Assembly: GCA_002428015.1 (NCBI GenBank)
Contig: DIZW01000056.1
Span: 1 to 64,000 of the forward strand
DNA length: 64,000 bases
Direction: 5' to 3'
Origin: Oxalobacteraceae bacterium UBA6018
GTDB lineage: Bacteria; Pseudomonadota; Gammaproteobacteria; Burkholderiales; Burkholderiaceae_D
Below the pieces are notes generated by a model. That model was given only the letters and a program-made list of their open reading frames with translations, was not told the origin of the DNA and did no database searches. Of the stretch, positions 1 to 9,100 are shown piece after piece. Position 1 is the stretch's first letter; each line of letters begins with the position of its first letter. The position numbers and the translations under genes are program-made.

Positions 1-293
1 CGCGGCTTCTCGAAGTACACGCGCATGACGATCTCCAGGTCGGCGGAAAAGCGTTCGCGCTCGGCCACCAGGCGCCGCGCGTACTCCATGGCGGCCTTCG
101 GATCATGGATCGAGCACGGGCCGATCACCACCATCAGGCGGTCGTCCTGGCCGTGCAGGATGCGGTGCAGGGCCATGCGCGCGCCGGCCGCGGTCTGCTC
201 GGCCGCGGGCGAGCAGGCCAGCTCCCGGATCAGGTGCGAGGGCGGGGTCAATTCCTTCATTTCGCGGATGCGCAAATCGTCGGTGCGGGGCAT
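1..293 (-). CDS. aroG: DAHP synthase, Phe-type class I (3' end outside window)
   Basis: This enzyme condenses phosphoenolpyruvate and erythrose-4-phosphate to DAHP, the first step of the shikimate pathway. Only the first 97 codons are in the window; the gene continues past the left edge. The visible part carries the DDLRI segment near the N-terminus, followed by a VVIGPCSIHDP active-site segment and an RVYFEKPR segment. All three match the class I AroG/F/H family as I know it, and AroG is the Phe-sensitive isozyme in E. coli. The ATG at 293 is chosen because GGAGAA lies about 6 bases upstream and the family N-terminus begins here. A Phe-rich leader ORF and an intrinsic terminator lie 57-200 bases upstream on the same strand, so expression is probably attenuated by phenylalanine supply. 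The feedback-site residues further downstream cannot be checked. Confidence 0.95.
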   Translation of the reverse strand, partial: MPRTDDLRIREMKELTPPSHLIRELACSPAAEQTAAGARMALHRILHGQDDRLMVVIGPCSIHDPKAAMEYARRLVAERERFSADLEIVMRVYFEKP

Positions 294-350
294 GCTGTTC
301 TCCAGTGGCTGTCGTGCTGTGTTGGACAAGGTATCGGTATCGGACTAGGT

Positions 351-377
351 AAAAAAAAACCGCCATCGCTGGCGGTT
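351..377 (-). terminator. Intrinsic terminator of an aroG attenuator
   Basis: Read on the minus strand, the stem CCGCCA / TGGCGG closes a GCGA (GNRA-type) tetraloop and is followed directly by nine Us (plus-strand A run 351-359). Flanking A and U bases could lengthen the stem to eight pairs. It ends 57 bases before the aroG start codon and 45 bases after the stop codon of the Phe-rich leader ORF. That is the expected place for an attenuator terminator, not for the end of an operon. The 5' arm (377-371) can alternatively pair with 434-429 or 420-413, giving a possible antiterminator. Confidence 0.85.
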
Positions 378-421
378 GTCTGGGATTCTGCTGGATCTCG
401 TGTTGCTACGTGAACCTGCCG

Positions 422-490
422 CTATTCCACCGCCTTGGGGCTGGAATTGCTAAAGTAAAAATGGCAGATAAAGAAAAACACCGAGTGCAT
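422..490 (-). CDS. Phe/Tyr-rich leader peptide of aroG (22 aa)
   Basis: This 22-codon ORF starts with ATG at 490 and ends with TAG at 424-422. It has seven aromatic codons clustered between codons 5 and 13: Phe5-Phe6-Phe7, Phe11-Tyr12-Phe13 with His10 before them, and Ile8-Cys9 between. An AGGGA ribosome-binding site lies about 8 bases upstream. The peptide resembles the pheA and pheST leader peptides of enterobacteria in design. Its role would be to stall a ribosome when charged tRNA-Phe is scarce, leaving 434-413 free to pair with the 5' arm of the terminator and letting RNA polymerase read into aroG. When translation reaches the stop codon, the ribosome would cover that antiterminator and the terminator would form. 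The ORF and its position are seen directly; the mechanism is inferred. Confidence 0.82.
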   Translation of the reverse strand: MHSVFFFICHFYFSNSSPKAVE

Positions 491-514
491 GGTAGGTCCC
501 TGTGGTTGCGAACG

Positions 515-544
515 ACTATAACAACAACGCCTGCAAATTGGCAA
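515..544 (-). promoter_or_regulatory. Candidate sigma-70 promoter of the aroG leader
   Basis: On the minus strand TTGCCA (544-539) and TATAGT (520-515) are separated by 18 bases. Transcription would start near 508, about 18 bases before the leader ATG at 490. That leaves room for the leader ribosome-binding site and gives an attenuated RNA of roughly 155 bases. No better promoter was seen between this and the terminator. Confidence 0.5.
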
Positions 545-769
545 GCCCTATTTTTCTCCACCCTCGTCGCATGCGCACGCGCCAGGCGACAAGCCGTTGC
601 GCGCGTCCCACAGCAGCCGTGGTGCAGCCGATGCCTTTGATTCGCGTCACTTGCGCCAAGCCATCCGATGCAAAACTCGGTTCATCAAGCCCCCTGCCCC
701 GCTTTGCGCTGGCGCAAGGCGCGGCCATTTTCTGTCCGCATTGTTTATCTGGCGCAACTCGCTACGCGT

Positions 770-785
770 CGTGACGCCAGTCACG
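770..785. promoter_or_regulatory. Inverted repeat upstream of the first TonB-dependent receptor
   Basis: CGTGAC-GCCA-GTCACG is a perfect 6+4+6 palindrome lying 75 bases before the receptor start codon. Its size and place fit a dimeric repressor or activator operator. No linked regulator gene is present nearby, so the binding protein is unknown. The rest of 545-860 shows no supported gene. Confidence 0.35.
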
Positions 786-860
786 TCCGGCAGGGAACAC
801 CCTCCCCGCCTCACCTGTCGCCCCGGCGCCAGCGTGATGCGTCCTGAACTGGAGCACGAC

Positions 861-3524
861 ATGATTGAAACGATATTATCATCATCCCTGCGCCGCATGT
901 TTGCCGGCGGCGCCGCGCTGGGCACGGTCCTGCTGGCATTGCCGGCCCAGGCCCAACAGGACACCGCCGCCCCCATGCAGCGGGTCGAAATCACCGGCTC
1001 CTCGATCAAGCGCCTGGCCAGCGAGACGGCGCTGCCGATCAGCGCGATTCGCGCCGAGGACTTCGTCAAGCAGGGCCTGTCCACGGTGCAAGAGGTGCTC
1101 AACACCATCCCCATGAACCAGACCTCGACCAGTTCCTCGCAGTCGGTGGGCCTGGGCACCGGCGGGCAATCGATGGCCGACCTGCGCGGCCTGGGCGGCA
1201 ACAAGACCCTGGTGCTGCTCAACGGCCGGCGCCTGGCCAGCCACCCCTACACCGGCGAGACGGTGGACCTGAACGTCATCCCCGTGGCCGCGCTGGACCG
1301 GGTCGAGATCCTGCGCGACGGCGCCTCGGCCATCTACGGCACCGACGCCATCGGCGGGGTCATCAACTTCATCACCAAGCGCTCCCTCACCGGCTTCGGG
1401 GTGACCATGGAGGGCTTCGTGCCCGAGCACAAGGGCGGCGCCGACGAACAGCGCCTGAACCTGTACGGCGGCCTGGGCGACCTGAACACCGACGGCTGGA
1501 ACCTGTGGGGCGCGATCGACGTGCACAACCAGGATTCGCTTGCCGCGACCGAGCGCAGCTTCGCCAACACCGGCATCCGGCCCGAGCACGGCGTCTCCCA
1601 GACCAGCGGCACGCCCTTCCCCGCCAATTTCTTCTCCACGCTGGGCATCACGGGCAACCCCAGTTTCGCCACCGGCTGCAATCCGCCCTCCTCGGTGCCG
1701 CGCGCCAGCAACAAGACCTGCCGCTACGACTACACGCGCGAGGTGGACCTGATTCCGCTCACCCGCCAGGAAACGTTCATGGGGCGCTTCACGCGCAAGT
1801 TCGGCCCCGACCACACCGCCAACATCGAATACCTGCACGCGCGCAGCACCAACGAATCGCGCGTGGCGCCCCCGCCCATGGCGCTGCCGAACGTGGACCC
1901 GGTCATCCACGCCACCAGTCCGTTCTACCCGGGCGGCATCGGCGGCACCCCGGCCGTGGCCGGCCTGACCGGCGAAGACCTGACGGTGAGCTGGCGCCCG
2001 CTCGAAACGGGGCGCCGGCGCGAGTTCGACACCAGCATCTCGGACCGGCTCGTGGCCGCGCTCGAAGGCACGCTGTACGGCTGGGACTACAACACGGCGC
2101 TGTCGCACTCGGTGTCGCGCGCGCGCAGCGCCTTCACCGGCGGCTACCTGATCGACCGCGACATCGTCGCCGGGCTGGACCAGGGCATCCTGACCCCCTT
2201 CGGTCCGCAAACCCCGGCCGGGCTGACCTTTCTGCAGAACTCGCTGCTGCTGGGCCAGTACCTCAACGCCAAGATGCGCAGCACGGCGCTGGATTTTCGC
2301 GCCACGCGCGACCTGATGACGCTCCCGGCGGGCCCGCTCGGCTTCGCCGCCGGGGCCGAGGTGAGGCGCGACAAGGCCGAGTACCTGGTCAACCGCGCGC
2401 TGGCCTCGCAGGCGTCGAGCTCGGGCTACCAGGATGCGCTCGACCAGTTCGGCGACCGCAACATCTGGGCCCTCTTCCTCGAGGCGAACATCCCCATCAT
2501 CAAGGACCTGGAGGTCGACCTGGCGCTGCGCCACGACCACTACAGCGACTTCGGCGGCAGCACCAACCCCAAGGTCGGCCTGCGCTACCAGCCGGTGCGG
2601 CAAGTGCTGCTGCGCGCCTCGTACAACCGCGGCTTCCGGGCCCCGACCCTGTTCGACATCAACGCGCCGCAAACGACGACGAACACCGCGAACACCTACG
2701 ACGATCCGCTGCTGTGCCCGAACGGCGTGGCGGTACCCGGCGCCAACCCGAACGTGGCCTGCGACCAGCAGCAGAACATCCGCAGCGGCGGCAACAAGAA
2801 CCTGAGCCCGGAAAAATCCAAGACCTATAGCGCCGGCGTGGTATTCGAGCCGCTGCCCGAGCTCACCATGTCGCTCGACTACTGGGACATCCGCCTGCGC
2901 GACAAGATCGACACACTGCCCGAGCAGACCATCTTCGGCGACTTCGCCAAGTACCGCGACCTGTACCACTACAACGCTGCCGGCACCCAGCTCGACTATG
3001 TGCTGGCGACGACCACCAACCTGGGCGAGGTGCGCACCAACGGTGTCGACCTGAGCGTCCACTACCGCGTGCCGAATAAGCTGTACGGCAACATGGGCGT
3101 GGTCATGGAGGGCACCTACGTCAACAAGTACGAGTACCAGAACGAGCGCGGTGGCCCGTTCATCCAGAACGCCGGCCGCTACGCCGACGCCAACCCGGTG
3201 TTCCGCTGGCGCCACAACCTGCTGTTCACCTGGGGCAGCGGCCCGTGGAGCGTCAACCTGGGCAACCGCTTCACATCGGGCTACACCGACCAGAACGACG
3301 TCGACCCCGAGTTCGAGCGCCGCGTCGCCTCCTACTCGACCTGGTCGCTGTCGGGTACCTACACGGGCATGCGGCATGTGGACTACACGGTGGGCATCAA
3401 GAACCTGACGGACAAGGAGCCGCCCTACAGCAACCAGGGCACCACCTTCCAGCAGGGCTATGATCCGCGCTACACGGACCCGGTGGGGCGCACCTGGTAC
3501 GCCCGCATCACCACGCGCTTCTAA
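861..3524 (+). CDS. TonB-dependent outer-membrane receptor (887 aa)
   Basis: This is an outer-membrane beta-barrel for energised uptake of a scarce large substrate, working with TonB-ExbBD encoded elsewhere. Residues 1-31 form a signal peptide ending in AQAQ. The plug domain follows, with MQRVEITGSSIKR, a LLNGRR segment, and VEILRDGASAIYGTDAIGG-type plug signatures ending in GVINFITK. A long barrel then ends with ITTRF, the aromatic C-terminus that the BAM complex recognises. The ATG at 861 is preferred because GGAG lies 8 bases upstream and it starts a clean signal peptide; longer in-frame starts lack this. The N-terminus closely resembles the receptor at 29869-32772, so the two look like paralogs. 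Its substrate cannot be told from the sequence, and no linked uptake or degradation genes identify it. Confidence 0.93.
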   Translation: MIETILSSSLRRMFAGGAALGTVLLALPAQAQQDTAAPMQRVEITGSSIKRLASETALPISAIRAEDFVKQGLSTVQEVLNTIPMNQTSTSSSQSVGLGTGGQSMADLRGLGGNKTLVLLNGRRLASHPYTGETVDLNVIPVAALDRVEILRDGASAIYGTDAIGGVINFITKRSLTGFGVTMEGFVPEHKGGADEQRLNLYGGLGDLNTDGWNLWGAIDVHNQDSLAATERSFANTGIRPEHGVSQTSGTPFPANFFSTLGITGNPSFATGCNPPSSVPRASNKTCRYDYTREVDLIPLTRQETFMGRFTRKFGPDHTANIEYLHARSTNESRVAPPPMALPNVDPVIHATSPFYPGGIGGTPAVAGLTGEDLTVSWRPLETGRRREFDTSISDRLVAALEGTLYGWDYNTALSHSVSRARSAFTGGYLIDRDIVAGLDQGILTPFGPQTPAGLTFLQNSLLLGQYLNAKMRSTALDFRATRDLMTLPAGPLGFAAGAEVRRDKAEYLVNRALASQASSSGYQDALDQFGDRNIWALFLEANIPIIKDLEVDLALRHDHYSDFGGSTNPKVGLRYQPVRQVLLRASYNRGFRAPTLFDINAPQTTTNTANTYDDPLLCPNGVAVPGANPNVACDQQQNIRSGGNKNLSPEKSKTYSAGVVFEPLPELTMSLDYWDIRLRDKIDTLPEQTIFGDFAKYRDLYHYNAAGTQLDYVLATTTNLGEVRTNGVDLSVHYRVPNKLYGNMGVVMEGTYVNKYEYQNERGGPFIQNAGRYADANPVFRWRHNLLFTWGSGPWSVNLGNRFTSGYTDQNDVDPEFERRVASYSTWSLSGTYTGMRHVDYTVGIKNLTDKEPPYSNQGTTFQQGYDPRYTDPVGRTWYARITTRF

Positions 3525-3545
3525 AGCGGCCCAGGTGCCTGGGAA

Positions 3546-3562
3546 CGGCGCCCCAGGCGCCG
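3546..3562 (+). terminator. GC-rich hairpin after the receptor gene
   Basis: CGGCGCC-CCA-GGCGCCG forms a perfect seven-pair stem 21 bases after the receptor stop codon. There is no T run, so it is at best a Rho-type or weak terminator. It may also serve as the 3' boundary between the receptor and the convergent tldD gene. Confidence 0.3.
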
Positions 3563-3788
3563 CTGGCGGCGGCCACGTTCGAAACATGGGGCGAAGCGCG
3601 GCCGCGAAATACGGCGAAGCGCATAGGCGACACGAATACGCGAAACGCGGAGAATCGCGGACGTGAAATGGGGCGGATCGCGGCGGCGAATCGACGCCGC
3701 GGTCGGCGCCGCGGAGCGACACCGTCGCCGCGCGCCAGCTTGCCGGCGCTACCCTGTTGCTACCTTGCAGCTACCATCAGCGGTGCCG

Positions 3789-5249
3789 TCAGCCGGTGCC
3801 GCCGACGGTCACGTCTTCGATGCGCAGGGTCGGCTGGCCCACGCCCACCGGCACGCTCTGGCCTTCCTTGCCGCACACGCCCACGCCCGAATCCAGGCGC
3901 ATGTCGTTGCCGATCATGGACACCCGGTTAAGCACGTCCGGGCCGTTACCGATCAGGGTCGCGCCCTTGACCGGGTAGGTCACCTTGCCGTTCTCGATCA
4001 TGTAGGCCTCGCTGGCCGAGAACACGAACTTGCCGTTGGTGATGTCGACCTGGCCGCCGCCGAAATTGACCGCGTACAGGCCGTTCTTGACCGAGGCCAG
4101 GATTTCGGCCGGGTCCTTGTCGCCCGCTAGCATGTAGGTGTTGGTCATGCGCGGCATCGGCAGGTGGGCGAACGATTCGCGCCGCGCGTTGCCGGTCACC
4201 GGCATCTTCATCAGGCGCGCGTTCATGGTGTCCTGGATGTAGCCCTTCAGGATGCCGTCCTCGATCAGGGTGGTGCACTGGGTCGGGTTGCCCTCGTCGT
4301 CCATGTTGAGCGAGCCGCGGCGGTCGGCCAGGGTGCCGTCGTCGACCACGGTGACGCCCTTGGCCGCCACGCGCTCGCCGATGCGTCCGGAGAACGCGGA
4401 CGAGCCCTTGCGGTTGAAGTCGCCCTCGAGGCCGTGGCCGATCGCCTCGTGCAGCAGCACGCCGGGCCAGCCCGGCCCGAGCACGATGGTCATGGGGCCG
4501 GCCGGGGCCGGGCGCGCGTCCAGGTTGACCACGGCCGCCTTCACCGCCTCCTCAGCGTAGCGCTCGAGGATCTCGTCGGTGAAGTAGCCGTAGTGGTAGC
4601 GCCCGCCGCCGCCGGACGAGCCCATCTCGCGCCGCCCGTTCTGCTCCGCGATCACCGTCACCGACACCCGCACCAGCGGGCGGATGTCGGCCGCCAGCAC
4701 GCCGTCGCTGCGCACCACCAGCACCACGTCGTATTCGCCGGCCAGGCCGGCCATCACCTGCACCACGCGCGGGTCTTTTTTGCGCGCCATCTTCTCGACC
4801 CGCTCGAGCAGCTTGACCTTGGCCGTCGCGTCGAGCGAGGCCAGCGGATCGTTGGGCAGGTACAGCGAGCGTCCGCCGCTCGGCGTCATGGCCGATGCCA
4901 CCTTGATCTTGCCGGAGCCCGAGCGCGCGATCGTGCGCGTGGCCGCGGCCGCGTCCAGCAGCGCGCTCTCGGAGATCTCGTCGGAGTACGAAAAGGCCGT
5001 GCGCTCGCCCGACACGGCGCGCACGCCGACGCCCTGGTCGATCGAGAAGCTGCCGGTCTTGACGATGCCTTCCTCGAGGCTCCAGCCTTCGCTCTTGGTG
5101 AACTGGAAATACAGGTCGGCGTAGTCGACCTTGTGGGTGAACATGCTGCCCAGGGTGGTGAGCAGCTTGGCTTCGTCCAGGCCAAACGGGGTCAGCAGGA
5201 TATCGCGCGCCACCGCCAGGGAGGACAGATTCGGTTCGAACGGTTTCAT
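3789..5249 (-). CDS. tldD: TldD metalloprotease subunit (486 aa)
   Basis: TldD with its partner TldE forms a heterodimeric zinc protease that trims unfolded peptides and matures some modified peptides (microcin B17 in E. coli). The family zinc motif HExxxH is present as H267-E-A-I-G-H272. The C-terminal VGVCGKEGQ segment holds a cysteine near the metal site. Length matches the family (about 480 aa). The ATG at 5249 opens the typical MKPFEPNLSSL start; a longer in-frame start exists but adds an untypical leader. Only 60 bases separate this start from the upstream amidase stop, so the two probably share a transcript, as is common for tldD in betaproteobacteria. tldE is not in the window. Confidence 0.95.
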   Translation of the reverse strand: MKPFEPNLSSLAVARDILLTPFGLDEAKLLTTLGSMFTHKVDYADLYFQFTKSEGWSLEEGIVKTGSFSIDQGVGVRAVSGERTAFSYSDEISESALLDAAAATRTIARSGSGKIKVASAMTPSGGRSLYLPNDPLASLDATAKVKLLERVEKMARKKDPRVVQVMAGLAGEYDVVLVVRSDGVLAADIRPLVRVSVTVIAEQNGRREMGSSGGGGRYHYGYFTDEILERYAEEAVKAAVVNLDARPAPAGPMTIVLGPGWPGVLLHEAIGHGLEGDFNRKGSSAFSGRIGERVAAKGVTVVDDGTLADRRGSLNMDDEGNPTQCTTLIEDGILKGYIQDTMNARLMKMPVTGNARRESFAHLPMPRMTNTYMLAGDKDPAEILASVKNGLYAVNFGGGQVDITNGKFVFSASEAYMIENGKVTYPVKGATLIGNGPDVLNRVSMIGNDMRLDSGVGVCGKEGQSVPVGVGQPTLRIEDVTVGGTG

Positions 5250-5309
5250 GATTGCAGTTCTTTCAAAATTCGATGGGCCATTGTGCCATATCGCGGCCAC
5301 TTGCAGCGG

Positions 5310-6107
<798 letters not shown>

Positions 6108-6133
6108 GTCGCTTCCTTCGTCATGTCGTCCCC

Positions 6134-9100
6134 TTAGTGTGCGGCGGGCGCGGCCGCTGGCTTGGCGCCGCCCAATTTGGTGATGATAGGCGCCTTCCAC
6201 GGCCCCGTCACCTGCATCTCGTAGGTCAGCGCCCTCATCACCGGGGCGCGCAGGAAAAGCTGGGCCAGGAAACTGCCCAGTCCCACCACCGGGTTGACCG
6301 CCAGCGCGTACACCAGCGGACCGGTGCCGAGATTAAATTCCGGAATCACGACCACGTGCAGGTTGGTCGACTCGTTGGCGATGTCGGCGTTGCCCGCCAT
6401 GAGCACGGTGGCGGCCACCCCGTGCATCTTGAGGTTGTCGGTGCGCAGCACGCCGCGCGTGATGGTGGCGTCGGCGCTGATGCCGTCGAACGCCAGGCCT
6501 TCCGAGAACACGTCGTGGAAGTCCAGCTTGAGCAGGCGCGGCAGCATCTGCAGGCTGAGCACGCCCAGCAGCTTGGCCGCGCCCGGCTCCTGCTTGAGGA
6601 ACTGGCCGGACTCCACGTTCATCGCGATCTTGCCCGACAGGGTGGGAATGTCGAGCGAGTATGGCAGGCCGTTCCAGGCGATGTCGCCACTCAGCTTGCC
6701 CTTGCCGCGGCGCACGGTCTCCGCGAAGCCGAAGCGGTCCAGCAGCTTGCCGGCGTCGTTGATGTCGAGGTTGAAGTTGAGGTTGGTGCTGCTCTGGCCG
6801 TTGCGCGAAACCCATTTGCCGGTGCTCGACAGGGTGCCGTCCGGGTTGACCAGCGACAGGCGATTGATGCGCCACTCGCGCCCGGCGGCGGCCATGGCGT
6901 TGTTGGCCACCAGTTCCAGGCGCCCCAGTTGCTTGTTGAACAGCTCGAAGCGCTCGGCCACGATGTCGAGCGCGGGAATGGTCGAGACGGCGCTCTTGCC
7001 GCCCTCGAGCAGGTCCTTGACGTCGGCCGCGGCCGACTCGGGGATGATCAGCGAGGCCAGGCGCGCGGTGACCTTGCCCAGGCTGCCGCCGTTCGACTCG
7101 GCCCAGCTCACGTGGCCCGACACCTGGCGCGAATCGATGTTGGCCTGCCAGGTGCCCTTCTGGTGCGAGGCACCCACCACCACGTTGTCGAGCTTGCGGT
7201 CGCCAATGACCAGCTCGCCCGCGCGCGCGGCCATCACGTCCGGCACCACGTACTCGGCCAGGCTCGGGCCGGCCTCGGCGGCGGCGGCGCCGTCCGCGTG
7301 CGCACCCGCGCTCGCATTCGACACGCTCGCGCCGATGCCCATCCACTGGTCCACGTTCAGGCTCTTGAGGCTGACGTTGACCATCATCCCGCTCTCGGGC
7401 TCCGGCGCCGGCACGTTCACGCCGATGCCGCCGCGCAGCATGGCCCAGGTGCCGTTGGGCTGGCGCTGGCGCAGATAGCGCGCGGCCATGGTGCTGCCCA
7501 GGCTGAGCTTGATCTCGTCGCGGGCGGCGCCGTCCACCGGGGCCAGGGTGTTGAGGGTGAAGTGGGCCGGCAGCAGCTCGGCCGGCGCCTTGCTGACCGG
7601 CAGCGGGAAGTCCAGCCCCATGCCGGCCAGGGCCGAGTCGATGCTGATCTGCAGCTGGCCCTCGCGCACCGTCACCGCGCCCGTGTAGCGGGTGGCGCCC
7701 GACAGGCGGCTCACCACCGGCTGCATGGCGGCCGACGGATACTGCTTGCGCACCCCCTCGGCCGCCACGGTGCCGCCCAGGCGGATCACGATGGCGTTGT
7801 CGCGCTGGGAGCCGCCCGTCAAGGCCAGCGGCCCGCCCAGGAAGCTGGCGCCGATGCCGTTCAGGGTCACGCCGCGCTCATTGAAGTCGATCTTGCCCAG
7901 CGCCGACTGCAGCGGCGGCAGCTCCGGGAACAGCACCACGTCGTTGCCGGCCAGTTGCAGGCTGCCGTTGACCTTGCTGTCGATCATGTGGGTCAGCGGC
8001 AGGCGCAGCTTCAAGGCCAGCTTGGCGTTGCCGCTGGCGCGGGTGTCCTCGGTGAAGCGGCCGATCCAGTCGAGCACCGGGCTGGCCGCCACGTAGCGCA
8101 GGAATTCCTGCATCGGGCCGGCCGCGCTGCCGTCGATCTCCAGGGTGCGCTCGGGCGAGGCCAGGTCGGCCACCACCGCCTTCACGTTGGCCAGGCCCAC
8201 GCCCAGGGTGCGCGCGGTGTCGCCGTGGATCTCCATGCGCGTGCGGTCGAACACGAAACTGCCGTTGATCTTCTCGGCCTGCGGCCACAGCGGCCCCTTG
8301 GCGTCGGCGGACAAGCGTCCCGGCGCGTAGTTCAGGCGGCCGTTCTCGAGCCGGCCGGCGACCCGGAACTCGCCCTTGGCCCGCTCGATGGCGTTGTCGG
8401 CGCGAAACGGGAAGTGCGCGAGGTCGCCGCGCAGGCGCAGGCTGACGTCGTTGGCCACGCCGTCCTCGAGCGCGCCGGTGAGCCAGGCGCGCAGCTCGGG
8501 CGGGGTCTGCAGCGGCAGGTAGCGGTCGATGCTGTTCAGCTGGAAGCCGGACAGGGTGCCGTTGAGGTCGACGATGCCGGCCGGGTGGCCGGGCTGGGCC
8601 GACAGCAGCATCTGGTGCTTGCCCGACAGCGAGCCCTTGAGCTTGCCCTGGGCGAAGTTGAGCGCGTCGAGCTGGAGCTGGAGCAGGTCGCGCGGGCCGA
8701 AGCGCCAGCGCGCCTGCATGCTGAACTGGTCGAACGGCATGGCCGGGTCGGCGAACCAGGCCGGCAGCTGCACCACCAGGTTCTTGGCGTCCACCGCCAG
8801 GCTGCCGCCCTGCTCGTCGGCGTCGATCGTGCCCGACAGGTTCTGGAAGCCCGGCAGGGCCGGCAGCGCGGCCGTGGCCGGGCCGGACGCGCTCGCGGGA
8901 CGGGCCAGGCGCGCCAGCTGCGGCTTGATGCCGAGCCCGTCGAGGCGGCCGCGCACGTGGTAGGCGCTGATGGCCGGGTACTTGCCGCGCCACTGGGCGA
9001 TGAAGCCGCTGAGCTTGCCGCGGGGCGCGAAGTCGGCCAGCAGCGCCCGCTGCGCCGGGCTCAGCGGCAATTGCTCGGCCAGCTGGGCCAGGGTTTCCAG

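Noticed and set aside
103..366. Minus-strand ORF overlapping the aroG start that reads through the attenuator hairpin.
   Set aside because: It lies out of frame with aroG, overlaps the terminator U tract and has no ribosome-binding site. The better leader ORF is at 422-490.
597..860. N-terminal extension of the first receptor to an upstream ATG.
   Set aside because: It would put 88 residues before a perfect signal peptide; the start at 861 has a good ribosome-binding site.
3590..3690. Repeated GCGAA/CGCGG-like words between the first receptor and tldD.
   Set aside because: No constant unit or spacing; degenerate low-complexity DNA, not a CRISPR or a real tandem repeat.
882..3722. Very long minus-strand ORF antisense to the first receptor (and similar long antisense ORFs opposite yhdP at 6137-10279, glnE at 10471-13191, and the second receptor at 29833-32892).
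   Set aside because: High GC removes stop codons from antisense frames. The predicted products are low-complexity Ala/Arg/Gly/Val-rich with no domain, while the opposite strand encodes clear families.
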